64,000 nucleotides of DNA, taken from the NCBI RefSeq assembly GCF_027568575.1, contig NZ_JANUVP010000006.1, one strand, 5' to 3'. The notes beneath the pieces are model-generated. The model was not told where the DNA came from, searched no databases, and saw only the letters and a program-made list of their open reading frames with translations. The translations under genes and the position numbers were made by a program. This document shows, one piece after another, positions 44,878-53,437 of this stretch (the stretch's first letter is position 1; every line of letters begins with the position of its first letter). The stretch is from Caldifermentibacillus hisashii (GTDB taxonomy: Bacteria > Bacillota > Bacilli > Bacillales > Caldibacillaceae).

Positions 44878-45493
44878 TCTTTTCCTCTCCCTTTTGTCCT
44901 TTCATTGGAAATTGGCGTAAAAAAGCGTATATAGCTTGTTGTATGTCGTGAATAGTCATTTGATAAATTTCTTGTTCTTCCTCGTTAACAGAAAAATTGC
45001 GACGATTTTTGGCTAATTTTTGTGAATAAAAGGCTAGTCTCTCCGGCAGTTGCCTGCGAATATCTTCTTGAATAAATGCTGCATAGGATTCATCCAGTTC
45101 AAGTCCCATTTCTTTTTTTGCTTTTTCAATAAATAATGGAAGCTCTTTTTCTAAATACGTATTTAATTTGTCTTGTAATTGGTTTAGTTGCACCTTACTT
45201 TTTTCACTTTGTTCTTTGCGGAAATGGGGTGTTGGAATTGAGAATTCATCCATTCCTTGAAGGTCTTGCGGGTTCAAGCCAATATTCAATGTCCCGTCCA
45301 ATCGTTCAATTTTCAACTGATCAAAATGGTAGTCGATTCTTTCCACATTTATTGGCGGCTGATTTTTTAGTGTTTCAATCGTTTTCGCAAAATCGGCATG
45401 AGCCTTTTCTAATTTTGTTAATTTTTCTTCATGCCTTTTCAGTTGTGAGGCAAGTTGATTTATAAATGTATAGAAATCATTTTGCAACGACAT
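44858..45493 (-). CDS. gerPC: GerPC, spore germination protein
   Basis: A 211-residue GerPC protein (205 in B. subtilis). An N-terminal coiled coil (residues about 10-45) is followed by NVERIDYHFDQLKIERLDGTL (in parts), typical of the family, and a charged helical remainder. AAGGAAG precedes the ATG. The 3' end overlaps gerPD. Confidence 0.9.
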   Translation of the reverse strand: MSLQNDFYTFINQLASQLKRHEEKLTKLEKAHADFAKTIETLKNQPPINVERIDYHFDQLKIERLDGTLNIGLNPQDLQGMDEFSIPTPHFRKEQSEKSKVQLNQLQDKLNTYLEKELPLFIEKAKKEMGLELDESYAAFIQEDIRRQLPERLAFYSQKLAKNRRNFSVNEEEQEIYQMTIHDIQQAIYAFLRQFPMKGQKGEEKNDLGSD

Positions 45494-45551
45494 CACTTCC
45501 TTATGCAGTTTGAATATGGAGAAAGAATAGTTGTTCCATTAAAGTAGCAAT

Positions 45552-45782
45552 TTATCTCTGTCCTGCTCCCTGTACCGGAATGGTGAGAGGTTGTGCCGCA
45601 GTTGTACTGGTAAACCCTTCGTAGTTCGGTTCCGGTGCATCACCGGTAAATCCTCCGGTATTATATGCTTCTGTTATCGCGCTAATCTTTCCGGCAGTGC
45701 CAATTTGTAAAACCGAGGAGTTCGCAATGCTATTAATTCGCAGTATATTAATTTGAATCGTTTGTTGAACATAAATATTCAT
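45552..45782 (-). CDS. gerPB: GerPB, spore germination protein
   Basis: A 76-residue GerPB protein, starting MNIYVQQTIQINILRINSI and ending PVQGAGQR. AGGTG lies 7 bases before the ATG; the in-frame GTG three codons upstream is part of that site. Third-coat-layer permeability role as for the other GerP proteins. Confidence 0.9.
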   Translation of the reverse strand: MNIYVQQTIQINILRINSIANSSVLQIGTAGKISAITEAYNTGGFTGDAPEPNYEGFTSTTAAQPLTIPVQGAGQR

Positions 45783-45818
45783 TTTTTTCACCTGTTTGTC
45801 TTCTTATGATTATTTCGG

Positions 45819-46040
45819 TTAGACATTAAAACTGTTCGGTTGGTCGACTACATCGCGGTCATAGGTATTTGTGTTGCTGCGATGGTTATATACATAAAGC
45901 TGCTCGGCCGTATTAAATGAACCTGCACCTGCAAATGTTTTGTTCATTGTATAGGGACTAATTTGATATACATCCCCCACATTAAAAACACTACTGGATC
46001 CGATTGAATTTACGTTGACAATTCCGACTACTGCAGGCAT
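45819..46040 (-). CDS. gerPA: GerPA, spore germination protein
   Basis: A 73-residue GerPA protein, the same length as in B. subtilis, starting MPAVVGIVNVNSIGSSSVFN and ending DVVDQPNSFNV; it is similar to GerPF. AGGAAG precedes the ATG. It is the first gene of the operon. R1 copy F lies 32 bases upstream of its start, and a sigma-K-type promoter lies on the far side of that repeat. Confidence 0.92.
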   Translation of the reverse strand: MPAVVGIVNVNSIGSSSVFNVGDVYQISPYTMNKTFAGAGSFNTAEQLYVYNHRSNTNTYDRDVVDQPNSFNV

Positions 46041-46072
46041 ATTGCTCACTTCCTAACCCGTTTTCCCTTTAT

Positions 46073-46212
46073 CCACCTAGCGGGCAGTAAGACTCACCTC
46101 AAGATTTTCGAGTTTACAACGAAGATAGGTGAGGAGCGAACTGCCCACATGCGTCCAATTGGTTCAAATAACCCATCAGTGGGGATAAAGAGCCCCCCTG
46201 ATGGAAGTTTCA
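46073..46212 (+). repeat. R1 repeat copy F, full length
   Basis: A 140-bp copy directly after TTTAT (46068-46072). Outer stem GGGCAGT/ACTGCCC and inner stem CTCACCT/AGGTGAG are both perfect. Then CCAATTGGTTCAAATAACCC, the hairpin ATCAGTGGGG/CCCCCTGAT, and the end GAAGTTTCAC followed by TTTAT. It sits in the leader of gerPA, in antisense to it. Confidence 0.85.
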
Positions 46213-46215
46213 CTT

Positions 46216-46244
46216 TATTGTATGATTCATTAAAGGAAAGGTGC
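46216..46244 (-). promoter_or_regulatory. Sigma-K-type promoter candidate for gerP
   Basis: On the minus strand CATACAATA fits the sigma-K -10 (CATANNNTA) and AC lies 16 bases upstream (46241-46242). gerP operons are expressed late in the mother cell. R1 copy F separates it from gerPA. Confidence 0.5.
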
Positions 46245-46257
46245 TATAAGTGCCTAT

Positions 46258-46330
46258 ATTTTGTACGTTAAGAAATGAAGAATTTCCAGCAGAGATGTAA
46301 ATTCGATCTAGTAGTAGTAAATTTAAGATT
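46258..46330 (+). repeat. R4 repeat copy b
   Basis: TACGTTAAGAAATGAAGAATT and CCAGCAGAGATGTAAATTCGA match copy a (35535-35605) with scattered changes; the hairpin arm on the right is weaker. Confidence 0.5.
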
Positions 46331-46542
46331 TATTGTTTTGTCCCATAGCACACGATTTGGACAATTCTATGGGCCATTTCGGCTTATTTCTCAATTAAAT
46401 TCGTCCAATATGAAAATATACCAATTATTATCATTTAAACCAAACTTATGATAATATGTAAAAAGGGAAATGATGATTTGCGCCGAAAGGGTTAATCAAG
46501 AAAATTCATACAAAATAGAGTTCCTACAAATATTAATTAAAT

Positions 46543-46708
46543 GATTAGCACCCAAAAAGGTTTTAAGGAAAGATTTGCGCCAAATATAGTACTAACAATT
46601 TTTATCAAGACACAATATATTGCCATTTAAGCGTAAATGTTTTTGAAAAATGGGCTTTTTGGGTGATAACCATTAAATTTCCTGAAAAAACCTTTTTGGG
46701 TGTTAATC
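46543..46708. mobile_element. Small inverted-repeat element (MITE-like)
   Basis: The ends GATTAGCACCCAAAAAGG (left) and CCTTTTTGGGTGTTAATC (right) are inverted repeats that continue inward to about 28 bp (AAGGAAA/TTTCC). The element is 166 bp and has no ORF. A third partial copy of the end (CTTTTTGGGTGATAACC) lies inside at 46655-46671. A target duplication is not clear. Confidence 0.55.
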
Positions 46709-46735
46709 GAATTATTAATTGGGAGGAATTAAAAA

Positions 46736-47074
46736 ATGACACATCTGCATATTACATCTTGGGTGGTTGCCATCATTTTATTTATCGTAGCTGTCCTTTT
46801 GACAAAAAATAAAAATGAAAAGCCTGCAAAAATCGTCTCGATGATATTACGTCTATTTTACTTGTTCATAATTGGAAGCGGTATTCAATTATACTTTCTG
46901 GTTGATCCATCCTCGGGCTATCATATAAAAGCTCTTCTCGGAGTTTTAGTTATTGTATTTATGGAACTGGTTCTTGCGGGCATCAAAAGGGGTAAATCAA
47001 CAACGATTTATTGGATTTTATGGTTTGTAATTTTGGCAGCAACCATTTATATGGGATTCACTTTACCACTCTAA
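46736..47074 (+). CDS. yisL: YisL, DUF1516/UPF0344 membrane protein
   Basis: A 112-residue protein with four membrane helices, of the YisL (UPF0344) family, starting MTHLHITSWVVAIILF. Function unknown. GGGAGGA precedes the ATG. In B. subtilis yisL also lies near gerPA. The small inverted-repeat element ends 27 bases before its start. Confidence 0.87.
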   Translation: MTHLHITSWVVAIILFIVAVLLTKNKNEKPAKIVSMILRLFYLFIIGSGIQLYFLVDPSSGYHIKALLGVLVIVFMELVLAGIKRGKSTTIYWILWFVILAATIYMGFTLPL

Positions 47075-47275
47075 AGGTCAATGAACTTTAATAAGATTAC
47101 ATAAAAAGATTAGGAATCATCTGAAACGATATATATCGGTGAACCGAGATTAAGAGAATTGTCGTATTTTGTCAATTCTTTTCTTTTTTTCGTTACAAAT
47201 TCACTTAAATATGCTATTTTTATAGTTGTAACATATTAATGACACTTTTTCATATGACAAAAGCAGGTGAAAGCT

Positions 47276-49861
47276 GTGGTAAAGACATACAATTATGAGT
47301 TTATTGATAAAGAGCAGCTTAAAAATTTTATTGAAAAACATCATTTACGATTGTATACAAATATTTTGGCGCAGATTTTTGTCGGAAATGGGACTTGGAA
47401 GGAAATCCAAGCAATTCAATTCATCATGAAAGAACTTTTACCGGATGTACAGTTGATCGGATGCACATCATCTGCGGCCATTCTTGATGGAAAAATTGTG
47501 GAAGGGAAAACAGTGATAAACTTCACTCTTTTCGAACATACAAAGGTAGAGACAGGACTTATTCAAATCACGGATCATGATAAAAAGGTTGAAACGGATA
47601 ATTTGGACTTAAAAACGATTATTGCCTACACGACGCATCCATCGATCCAGACCCGTGATTTTTTTAACGATATTCCCGCTGAAAAAGAAGTAATCGTTGC
47701 AGGAGGCAGTGCAACGAATACATCCGACAAGGAAGTTTTGGTGTTCACGTCCGATAGTGTAACCTCTAATGGTATTGTTTTTGTAAAACTCTATAATCCT
47801 AATTTATTTATAGATACATACCATAATATCGAATATAGTAAAGTCGGTGAGTGTATTAAGATTACGGAAGCGGAAAATGATCGAATTTTATCTATCAATA
47901 ATGAAAAGCCGATAAGATTTTTTGAACAGAGTTTTGGTTTCAATCTAAAAGACTTTCATCAGGCCGGTTGTGAGTTACCTTTCATTTTTTTAAAAAATGG
48001 TGAAGACAAATTTTGTTTTATAAAAGACATATTACCGGATGGGGCAATGAGGGCAAGCTTGGAATTACGTTCCGGTGATGAATTATTTTTGGTCTATTTT
48101 GACTTGGCACGTATGATCGAAAGTAGTTTACTGCAATTAAACAGGCTGGCGAATGATTCCGTTGAAACGGTTTTTACATTTATAAATATGAGGAGAAAAA
48201 CTCTGTTTGAATCATTTACAAGCCAGGAATTACATCATTTACAAGCGTTGGGTGAAGTGTCAGGGCTGATCACTTTAAGTGAAGGAATGTCGGGAAGTGT
48301 CAAAGATGTGACGACGAATTTTTCTGTTTCCGCAATAGCCTTATCAGAAACCGGAAAACTCCCGGATGCTAGTAAAAAAGATGTTGAAATAGCAATCTCA
48401 GAAATTAGCTCAGAACCCGAAACTGAAACACCGCCGACTGCAAAAAGAAAAAAGTTTCATTATCATTTCACTTCAGAGATGAGTAAGCAATTATACTTTG
48501 CAAATACAATGAAACTTTTAACAAAACAACTGGCTTACCTTTCCTGCTCGTTGGAAAAAGCCAATCGAATGCTCTTTTATGATAAAGATACTGACTTGCC
48601 CAACCGGTTAAAAATTACCGAAACGGTAGATAACTTAATTTCAGACAGTGTAAACAAAAAGTTTGCTGTTCTTTTTATTGATATTGACCGCTTTAAATTA
48701 ATTAATGACAGTTTTGGCCATTATGTCGGTGATATGGTTATTGGTATAATTGCCAATCGATTAAAATCTTTGCTTACAGATGATATATTTATCGGTCGTT
48801 TCGCAGGTGATAAGTTTACTGTCATTTTAAGAAAAGAACTGGATGCAAAGCAAATAATGATCTTGGCAAATAAAATATTATTATCTATTTCAGAACCGCT
48901 TGAATATGAAGGCCAGGAGTTTGCCATATCGGCCAGCATCGGTGTAAGTTACTATCCGGATGACGGGAACGATACAGAAACAATTTTAAGAAATACGGAT
49001 ACGGCGATGAACCGAGCGAAAAAGTATGGAGGAAACCAAATTATATTTTTTGCCAGTGAAATGAATGTACAAATTAAATATAAGTTTGAGTTGGAGAATT
49101 ATTTGCGGCGGGCAATTGAAAAAAAGGAATTGTTTTTATTATATCAACCGGTTGTAGACTTACAGACAGGTCAAATTAACGGGAGTGAGGCATTAATCCG
49201 CTGGAATCATCCAAACCTGGGGTTGATCTCACCGATGGAATTCATCCCGATTGCCGAGGAAACGGGGCTGATTCATGAAATTGGAAAATGGGTGCTCATG
49301 GAAGGGTGTAGGCAAAATCAAGAATGGTTTGACAAAGGCTATGATGAATTGTTTATCTCTATTAACGTCTCCGCCCGTCAATTTTTGCATCCAACATTTG
49401 TAGAACATTTACATGAATCACTACAATATTCCGGAATGGATCCGAAAAAACTACATTTAGAACTTACGGAAACCGGTATGATTGATAATGTTGAAAAATC
49501 CATTGCAATTATGCAAGAAATCCAAAATTTAGGGGTAAGAATATCCATTGATGATTTTGGGACAGGCTATTCTTCACTCAGTTATTTAAAAAATTTACCT
49601 ATCGATACATTGAAAATCGACCGTTCTTTTATTAATAACTTTACATCTGAAACGGTGGACTACTCCATTGTGAAGGCCATTATTACGATGGGTAACGGTC
49701 TGTCAGTGAAAGTAGTGGCAGAAGGAGTAGAAACCTATGAGCAGTTAATTGAATTGAAGAAAATGAACTGCGATTATGCACAAGGTTACTATATTGAAAA
49801 ACCGGTATACCCTGACCGTTTTATTGAAATAATGAACAACAAAAAATTTCAAATTTCTTAA
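47276..49861 (+). CDS. FIST-GGDEF-EAL protein, probable c-di-GMP phosphodiesterase
   Basis: An 861-residue soluble signalling protein. The N-terminal FIST sensor (about residues 25-370, with LIGCTSSAAILDGK) is followed by a linker, a GGDEF-like domain (IDIDRFKLINDSFGH near 466, AGDKF instead of GGDEF near 510) and an EAL domain with intact EALIRW (near 636), LTETGM and DDFGTGYSSLSYLK (near 757). The degenerate GGDEF suggests no cyclase activity; the EAL residues suggest c-di-GMP hydrolysis. FIST domains are thought to sense small ligands such as amino acids. Start GTG 47276 follows AGGTGA at 6 bases; GTG 47267 is possible. Monocistronic. Confidence 0.85.
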   Translation: MVKTYNYEFIDKEQLKNFIEKHHLRLYTNILAQIFVGNGTWKEIQAIQFIMKELLPDVQLIGCTSSAAILDGKIVEGKTVINFTLFEHTKVETGLIQITDHDKKVETDNLDLKTIIAYTTHPSIQTRDFFNDIPAEKEVIVAGGSATNTSDKEVLVFTSDSVTSNGIVFVKLYNPNLFIDTYHNIEYSKVGECIKITEAENDRILSINNEKPIRFFEQSFGFNLKDFHQAGCELPFIFLKNGEDKFCFIKDILPDGAMRASLELRSGDELFLVYFDLARMIESSLLQLNRLANDSVETVFTFINMRRKTLFESFTSQELHHLQALGEVSGLITLSEGMSGSVKDVTTNFSVSAIALSETGKLPDASKKDVEIAISEISSEPETETPPTAKRKKFHYHFTSEMSKQLYFANTMKLLTKQLAYLSCSLEKANRMLFYDKDTDLPNRLKITETVDNLISDSVNKKFAVLFIDIDRFKLINDSFGHYVGDMVIGIIANRLKSLLTDDIFIGRFAGDKFTVILRKELDAKQIMILANKILLSISEPLEYEGQEFAISASIGVSYYPDDGNDTETILRNTDTAMNRAKKYGGNQIIFFASEMNVQIKYKFELENYLRRAIEKKELFLLYQPVVDLQTGQINGSEALIRWNHPNLGLISPMEFIPIAEETGLIHEIGKWVLMEGCRQNQEWFDKGYDELFISINVSARQFLHPTFVEHLHESLQYSGMDPKKLHLELTETGMIDNVEKSIAIMQEIQNLGVRISIDDFGTGYSSLSYLKNLPIDTLKIDRSFINNFTSETVDYSIVKAIITMGNGLSVKVVAEGVETYEQLIELKKMNCDYAQGYYIEKPVYPDRFIEIMNNKKFQIS

Positions 49862-49883
49862 GTTGATTAATTGTGATTTGTGA

Positions 49884-49921
49884 AAAAGGCTGTATTAGGT
49901 CAAAAACCTGTACAGCCTTTT
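49884..49921 (+). terminator. Terminator after the FIST-GGDEF-EAL gene
   Basis: An 11-bp stem, AAAAGGCTGTA/TACAGCCTTTT, with inner AGGT/ACCT. Confidence 0.85.
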
Positions 49922-49998
49922 ATAGCTAATCGTGGGGATATCTATAAAGTCCAATTTTAAAGGTGATTTTAGGATCGTCAATTACTAGGTAGGATCGT

Positions 49999-50571
49999 TT
50001 AACTTCTGCTTGGTCTTTGCAGTGCTTGTAACACAATACGATTTCCCGTATTTAATGTGTACTCGAACCGGTCACTTTTTTGGCCCTGACGGTAATGGAA
50101 ATGATGATGAACAGAACAAACTTCCACTGTATTATCAAATACGAAAAAATTGGTCCCTTCCTTTTCTTTCGTAACAAGAAAAGATTGGTGATTATGGCAA
50201 AAAATTATATCGTAAATTGAAAAGTTAAGTTCATTTAATTTGCGGATAAATTGAAAGAAGGCATCATCAGCTAATTCTTCAAGCCAAGCTTGGTAACTAA
50301 TGGATAATGATTTTCGGATTTTCACATAGGTTTGATCCTGCAGTTCATATTGTTTATTTTCATACTGAACAATAAAGTCATCCGTTAATATTCCGCTATA
50401 CCAATGATTAAGGTGTTTCATACGGATTTCTTTATATAAAAAATCCTCCAAGGGAAAGGCTTCTTCTGTTTCATTATCAATGATAATCCAGTCATCATTA
50501 ATTTTTTCAACAATTCCTTCAAAAAAAGCTCGAGCTTGTTTTTCAAGGATGCGATAGCGTTCCGGTTTCAT
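49999..50571 (-). CDS. yisN: YisN-like DUF2777 protein
   Basis: A 190-residue soluble protein starting MKPERYRILEKQARAFFEG, probably the DUF2777 (YisN) family, judged from the pattern and the position downstream of yisL. It ends in a basic tail (TGNRIVLQALQRPSRS). Function unknown. GGAGGAATTCA directly precedes the ATG. Confidence 0.6.
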   Translation of the reverse strand: MKPERYRILEKQARAFFEGIVEKINDDWIIIDNETEEAFPLEDFLYKEIRMKHLNHWYSGILTDDFIVQYENKQYELQDQTYVKIRKSLSISYQAWLEELADDAFFQFIRKLNELNFSIYDIIFCHNHQSFLVTKEKEGTNFFVFDNTVEVCSVHHHFHYRQGQKSDRFEYTLNTGNRIVLQALQRPSRS

Positions 50572-50890
50572 TGAATTCCTCCATCAATTGACAAGATTAA
50601 GTTGATTCCACGTAACCACAAGTCAAACGCCCGTCGTAACAAGCGAGTCAAGGTAGTAGCTCAAACGCTCGCATGCGTCCGCTTGGTTCTAATAACATTG
50701 AGTTAGGGATATTGATTTCCACTTAATTTAAGTTTCCCTCTAAGTACTGTTCCACCATTTTCATTTATTGGCAATGTCATGTTAATTTATACTGTTCTAT
50801 TTTTGATAAAATTTTCCATTCTCCTTTTCCATTTATTGACCTGTCTTTCCGAAACAAGGTAAGCTAGAGGAGTAGAAATAAAGGGGGAGA
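50572..50890. other. Gap yisN to amylase remnant
   Basis: Contains the degenerate R1 copy G (about 50630-50738) and an AT-rich stretch that presumably held the promoter of the amylase remnant. Nothing else was seen. Confidence 0.4.
50630..50738 (+). repeat. R1 repeat copy G, degenerate
   Basis: GCATGCGTCCGCTTGGTTCTAATAAC is a diverged conserved segment (written here in one recognisable core, TCCGCTTGGTTCTAATAAC). The terminal hairpin is eroded and the end reads AAGTTTCCC. CGAG/CTCG keeps part of the outer stem. Confidence 0.45.
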
Positions 50891-51133
50891 ATGATGTTGC
50901 GAAAATGGATGGGAATGGTCTTGCCTGCTTTTCTGATTTTCTTTGTAAATGCGACAGCCGTGTTTGCAACTGAAGAAACCAAAAGGGTATAGCAAGATGA
51001 AAGTATTTATTACCTTATAGTTGACCGTTTTTACAACGGCGATCTTTCAAATGATTTTACTGTAAATACAAAGGACAAGCTTTCCTATCATGGAGGAGAT
51101 TTCCAAGGTGTTAGACAAGAGCGGGAAAAATAA
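50891..51133 (+). pseudogene. Alpha-amylase (GH13) remnant
   Basis: An ATG with GGGGGAG upstream opens a signal peptide, MMLRKWMGMVLPAFLIFFVN then ATAVFATEETKRV, followed by an in-frame TAG and then QDESIYYLIVDRFYNGDLSN and YHGGDFQGV in the same frame. That second part is the N-terminal start of a secreted GH13 alpha-amylase catalytic domain. The TAG sits where the family usually has Trp. After about 80 codons the frame ends, so roughly 85-90 percent of the gene is gone. Confidence 0.75.
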
Positions 51134-51201
51134 CGGGTAATTAATTGGATATTGTAAATATATGAAAAAATTGAAATGGTGTCAGCGCTTTTAACAATTT
51201 T

Positions 51202-51239
51202 AAGCCCGGGAAAGTGTTTCGTTCATCACTCCCGGGCTT
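51202..51239 (+). terminator. Terminator after the amylase remnant
   Basis: A 10-bp GC-rich stem, AAGCCCGGGA/TCCCGGGCTT. It is probably the original amylase gene terminator left behind by an internal deletion. Confidence 0.65.
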
Positions 51240-51296
51240 ATCATTATAGGGAAAACTAAGGAAACGGGCAAGTAAACAGACGGAGGCAGCTGGAAT

Positions 51297-51428
51297 TTAC
51301 AAATGATCTGTCTTCTTTGAATATTGGTGTTTACCGGCTTTTCGGTTTTTTTCTTTCAATTCGTTTTTTCTTTCGCGAAGTGCCTGATGATCCACCGGTT
51401 TCTTATCATCATCAGAAGTTCTTGACAT
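51297..51428 (-). CDS. DUF3941-like small protein
   Basis: A 43-residue, highly charged protein starting MSRTSDDDKKPVDHQALRER and ending NRKAGKHQYSKKTDHL. The ending is characteristic of DUF3941 proteins of spore formers. Function unknown. AGGAGGG lies 5 bases before the ATG. It precedes nothing on its strand and lies 42 bases upstream-side of degV's stop, so it may share its transcript. Confidence 0.65.
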   Translation of the reverse strand: MSRTSDDDKKPVDHQALRERKNELKEKNRKAGKHQYSKKTDHL

Positions 51429-51470
51429 AAAGACCCTCCTCAATAATCTCAAATACTAACGCTTACCTTA

Positions 51471-52355
51471 TTATGGGGCAATATCAAGTTCACTATTCGC
51501 CTTAGCATTTAAAAAGAAAATGGCAAGTGTACCCGGTCCGGAATGGGCACCGATTGCCGAACCGATCATATTGATATAAAAATGTTTACAACCAAATCTA
51601 TCTTCAATCATATTTTTCATCTGCCGAGCTGTTTCCTCATCGTCTCCATGGCTGATGCCGATAAGCTGGTCTTTCAAATTAACACCACGTTCTTCCATTA
51701 ACTCCAGAATCCTGTTCAACACTTTTTTCTTTCCGCGGATTTTTTCAATTGGAATCAGTTTACCGTCCTCAACATTCAATAAAGGTTTTATATTTAAAAG
51801 TCCGCCGACAAAAGCACTGGCTCTTGATACCCGACCGCCGCGCCGCAAATATTCTAAATCATCGACAGTAAATAAATGTTCCATATGACTGCAATAAAAT
51901 TCGGTTTCTTGGATGATCTTTTCCTTTGTTGCTCCGCTACTCGCCAGTTTAGCGGCATGAAAAACAATTAATCCTTGTCCTAAAGAGGCCGCTTTTGTAT
52001 CAATTATCGTTAAATCCAAGTCAGGATACTCTTCTAAAACCTGTTCTCTAATCATGCATGCCGTTTGATACGTTCCGGACAATTGTGACGAGAAAGCAAT
52101 ATAAACTCCAGGGCGTTTTTCTTTGGCTAAGTTGACAAAAACCTCTTTTATCTTTGTTGGGGAAGCTTGGGATGTTTTTGGTGTTTTGCCATTACGCATG
52201 GCATCAAATATTTTCTTGGAATCAATCGAAATCACATCATCATATTCTTCACCGTCCAATTCGACTTGTAAAGGAAGCAAGTCAATGTTTTGTTCTTGTA
52301 AAAAAGAGTATGGTAAATCAGCACCGCTGTCTGTAATAAGTTTTACCTTTGTCAA
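51471..52355 (-). CDS. yitS: DegV family fatty-acid-binding protein
   Basis: A 294-residue DegV protein. These bind fatty acids and, as FakB, present them to the FakA kinase. Family marks: ITDSGADLPYSF, FSSQLSGTYQTA, IDTKAASLGQGL, and YLRRGGRVSRASAF. Position before yitT suggests YitS. The start is TTG at 52353-52355 behind GGTGATGGGGA. Confidence 0.87.
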   Translation of the reverse strand: MTKVKLITDSGADLPYSFLQEQNIDLLPLQVELDGEEYDDVISIDSKKIFDAMRNGKTPKTSQASPTKIKEVFVNLAKEKRPGVYIAFSSQLSGTYQTACMIREQVLEEYPDLDLTIIDTKAASLGQGLIVFHAAKLASSGATKEKIIQETEFYCSHMEHLFTVDDLEYLRRGGRVSRASAFVGGLLNIKPLLNVEDGKLIPIEKIRGKKKVLNRILELMEERGVNLKDQLIGISHGDDEETARQMKNMIEDRFGCKHFYINMIGSAIGAHSGPGTLAIFFLNAKANSELDIAP

Positions 52356-52503
52356 TCCCCATCACCACTTTCGAATGTTTCTTATATGCTTTAGTTTATC
52401 ATCAAAAATTGGAGAATTAAACCAAAACTTCACGGAAAACCAAGCCGTTTTTAGGAAACAATAAAAAATACTAGTATTACCGCGCTGAAATGGAGGTTAC
52501 ATC

Positions 52504-53346
52504 ATGATTTTATTCCATGTAAAAAAATTCATCATTGTTATCATCGGTGCATTTATTTTTGCATTTTCCATGAATTATTTTTTAATACCGGCGGGTGTTT
52601 ATTCAAGTGGTTTTTCCGGATTGAGTCAATTGCTGTCAAGATTATTTAGTGAATATTTTAACATTCATATTTCTGTTGGAATTTGGTTGTTGCTGTTGAA
52701 TATACCGGTTACGATTTTAGGATGGAGAAAGGTCGGTAAAACTTTTACTTTGTATAGTTTTATTAGTGTTATTTTTTCTTCCCTGTTTTTAAACTTGATA
52801 CCGATAAAGGAATTATCAGATGATATTTTGCTAAATGCGGTATTTGGCGGAGTGATCGGCGCGGTTGGAGCCGGAATGACCCTGAGATTTGGGGCTTCAA
52901 CTGGTGGTATGGATATTATTGCCGTATATTTATCAAGAGTTGTTGAAGGATCCGTCGGCAGATTTACGTTAATTCTAAACAGTTTCATTATTATTTCTGC
53001 CGGATTCTTGTTTGGTTGGGAAAAATCTCTTTACACGCTGGTTGGATTATTTTCTTCATCAAAAGTGATTGATATTCTCCATACACAAGCGCAAAAACTG
53101 ACAGCGATGATCGTGACCAAAAATTCCAAAGATTTGAAGCAGGCAATTTTAACCCGGCTAACGAGAGGGGCAACCGTCGTTCCTGCGCACGGGGCGTATT
53201 CCGATGAAGGAAGGGATATGTTAATTACCGTAATTAGTAGGTATGAATTGTTTGAGCTGAGGAAAATCATTAAAGAAGTTGATCCTAAGGCATTTACCAA
53301 TATTGTAAAAACGGACTCGGTCATCGGTCTGTTTAGAAAAGATTAA
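52504..53346 (+). CDS. yitT: YitT family (DUF161/DUF2179) membrane protein
   Basis: A 280-residue membrane protein with five or six N-terminal helices (about residues 8-195) and a cytosolic DUF2179 domain (about 200-280, RGATVVPAHGAYS). It contains the family block PAGVYSSGFSGLSQLLSR. Transport function is unproven. TGGAGGT precedes the ATG. It is divergent from yitS, as in B. subtilis. Confidence 0.88.
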   Translation: MILFHVKKFIIVIIGAFIFAFSMNYFLIPAGVYSSGFSGLSQLLSRLFSEYFNIHISVGIWLLLLNIPVTILGWRKVGKTFTLYSFISVIFSSLFLNLIPIKELSDDILLNAVFGGVIGAVGAGMTLRFGASTGGMDIIAVYLSRVVEGSVGRFTLILNSFIIISAGFLFGWEKSLYTLVGLFSSSKVIDILHTQAQKLTAMIVTKNSKDLKQAILTRLTRGATVVPAHGAYSDEGRDMLITVISRYELFELRKIIKEVDPKAFTNIVKTDSVIGLFRKD

Positions 53347-53393
53347 GGAAAACTCGGTGAATGCGTGTCTTTATAAGACTGCCAAACCGAAAT

Positions 53394-53429
53394 AAAAAAT
53401 GACAGCTCCGAACCGAGCTGTCATTTTTT
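53394..53429. terminator. Bidirectional terminator yitT / DUF3813 gene
   Basis: A 15-bp stem, AAAAAATGACAGCTC/GAGCTGTCATTTTTT, with a 6-base loop, symmetrical A- and T-runs, between converging genes. Confidence 0.9.
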
Positions 53430-53437
53430 CCGGGGGA

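Larger units (their letters stand above)
46041..46735. other. Divergent gap gerPA-yisL
   Basis: Holds R1 copy F (46073-46212), a sigma-K-like promoter (46216-46244), R4 copy b (46258-46330), a CCATAG/CTATGG hairpin near 46350-46375, and a small inverted-repeat element (46543-46708) next to the yisL ribosome site. Confidence 0.55.

Noticed and set aside
45136..45465. Long + strand frame antisense to gerPC
   Set aside because: Shadow of the Glu/Lys/Gln-rich gerPC coding sequence; no ribosome site.
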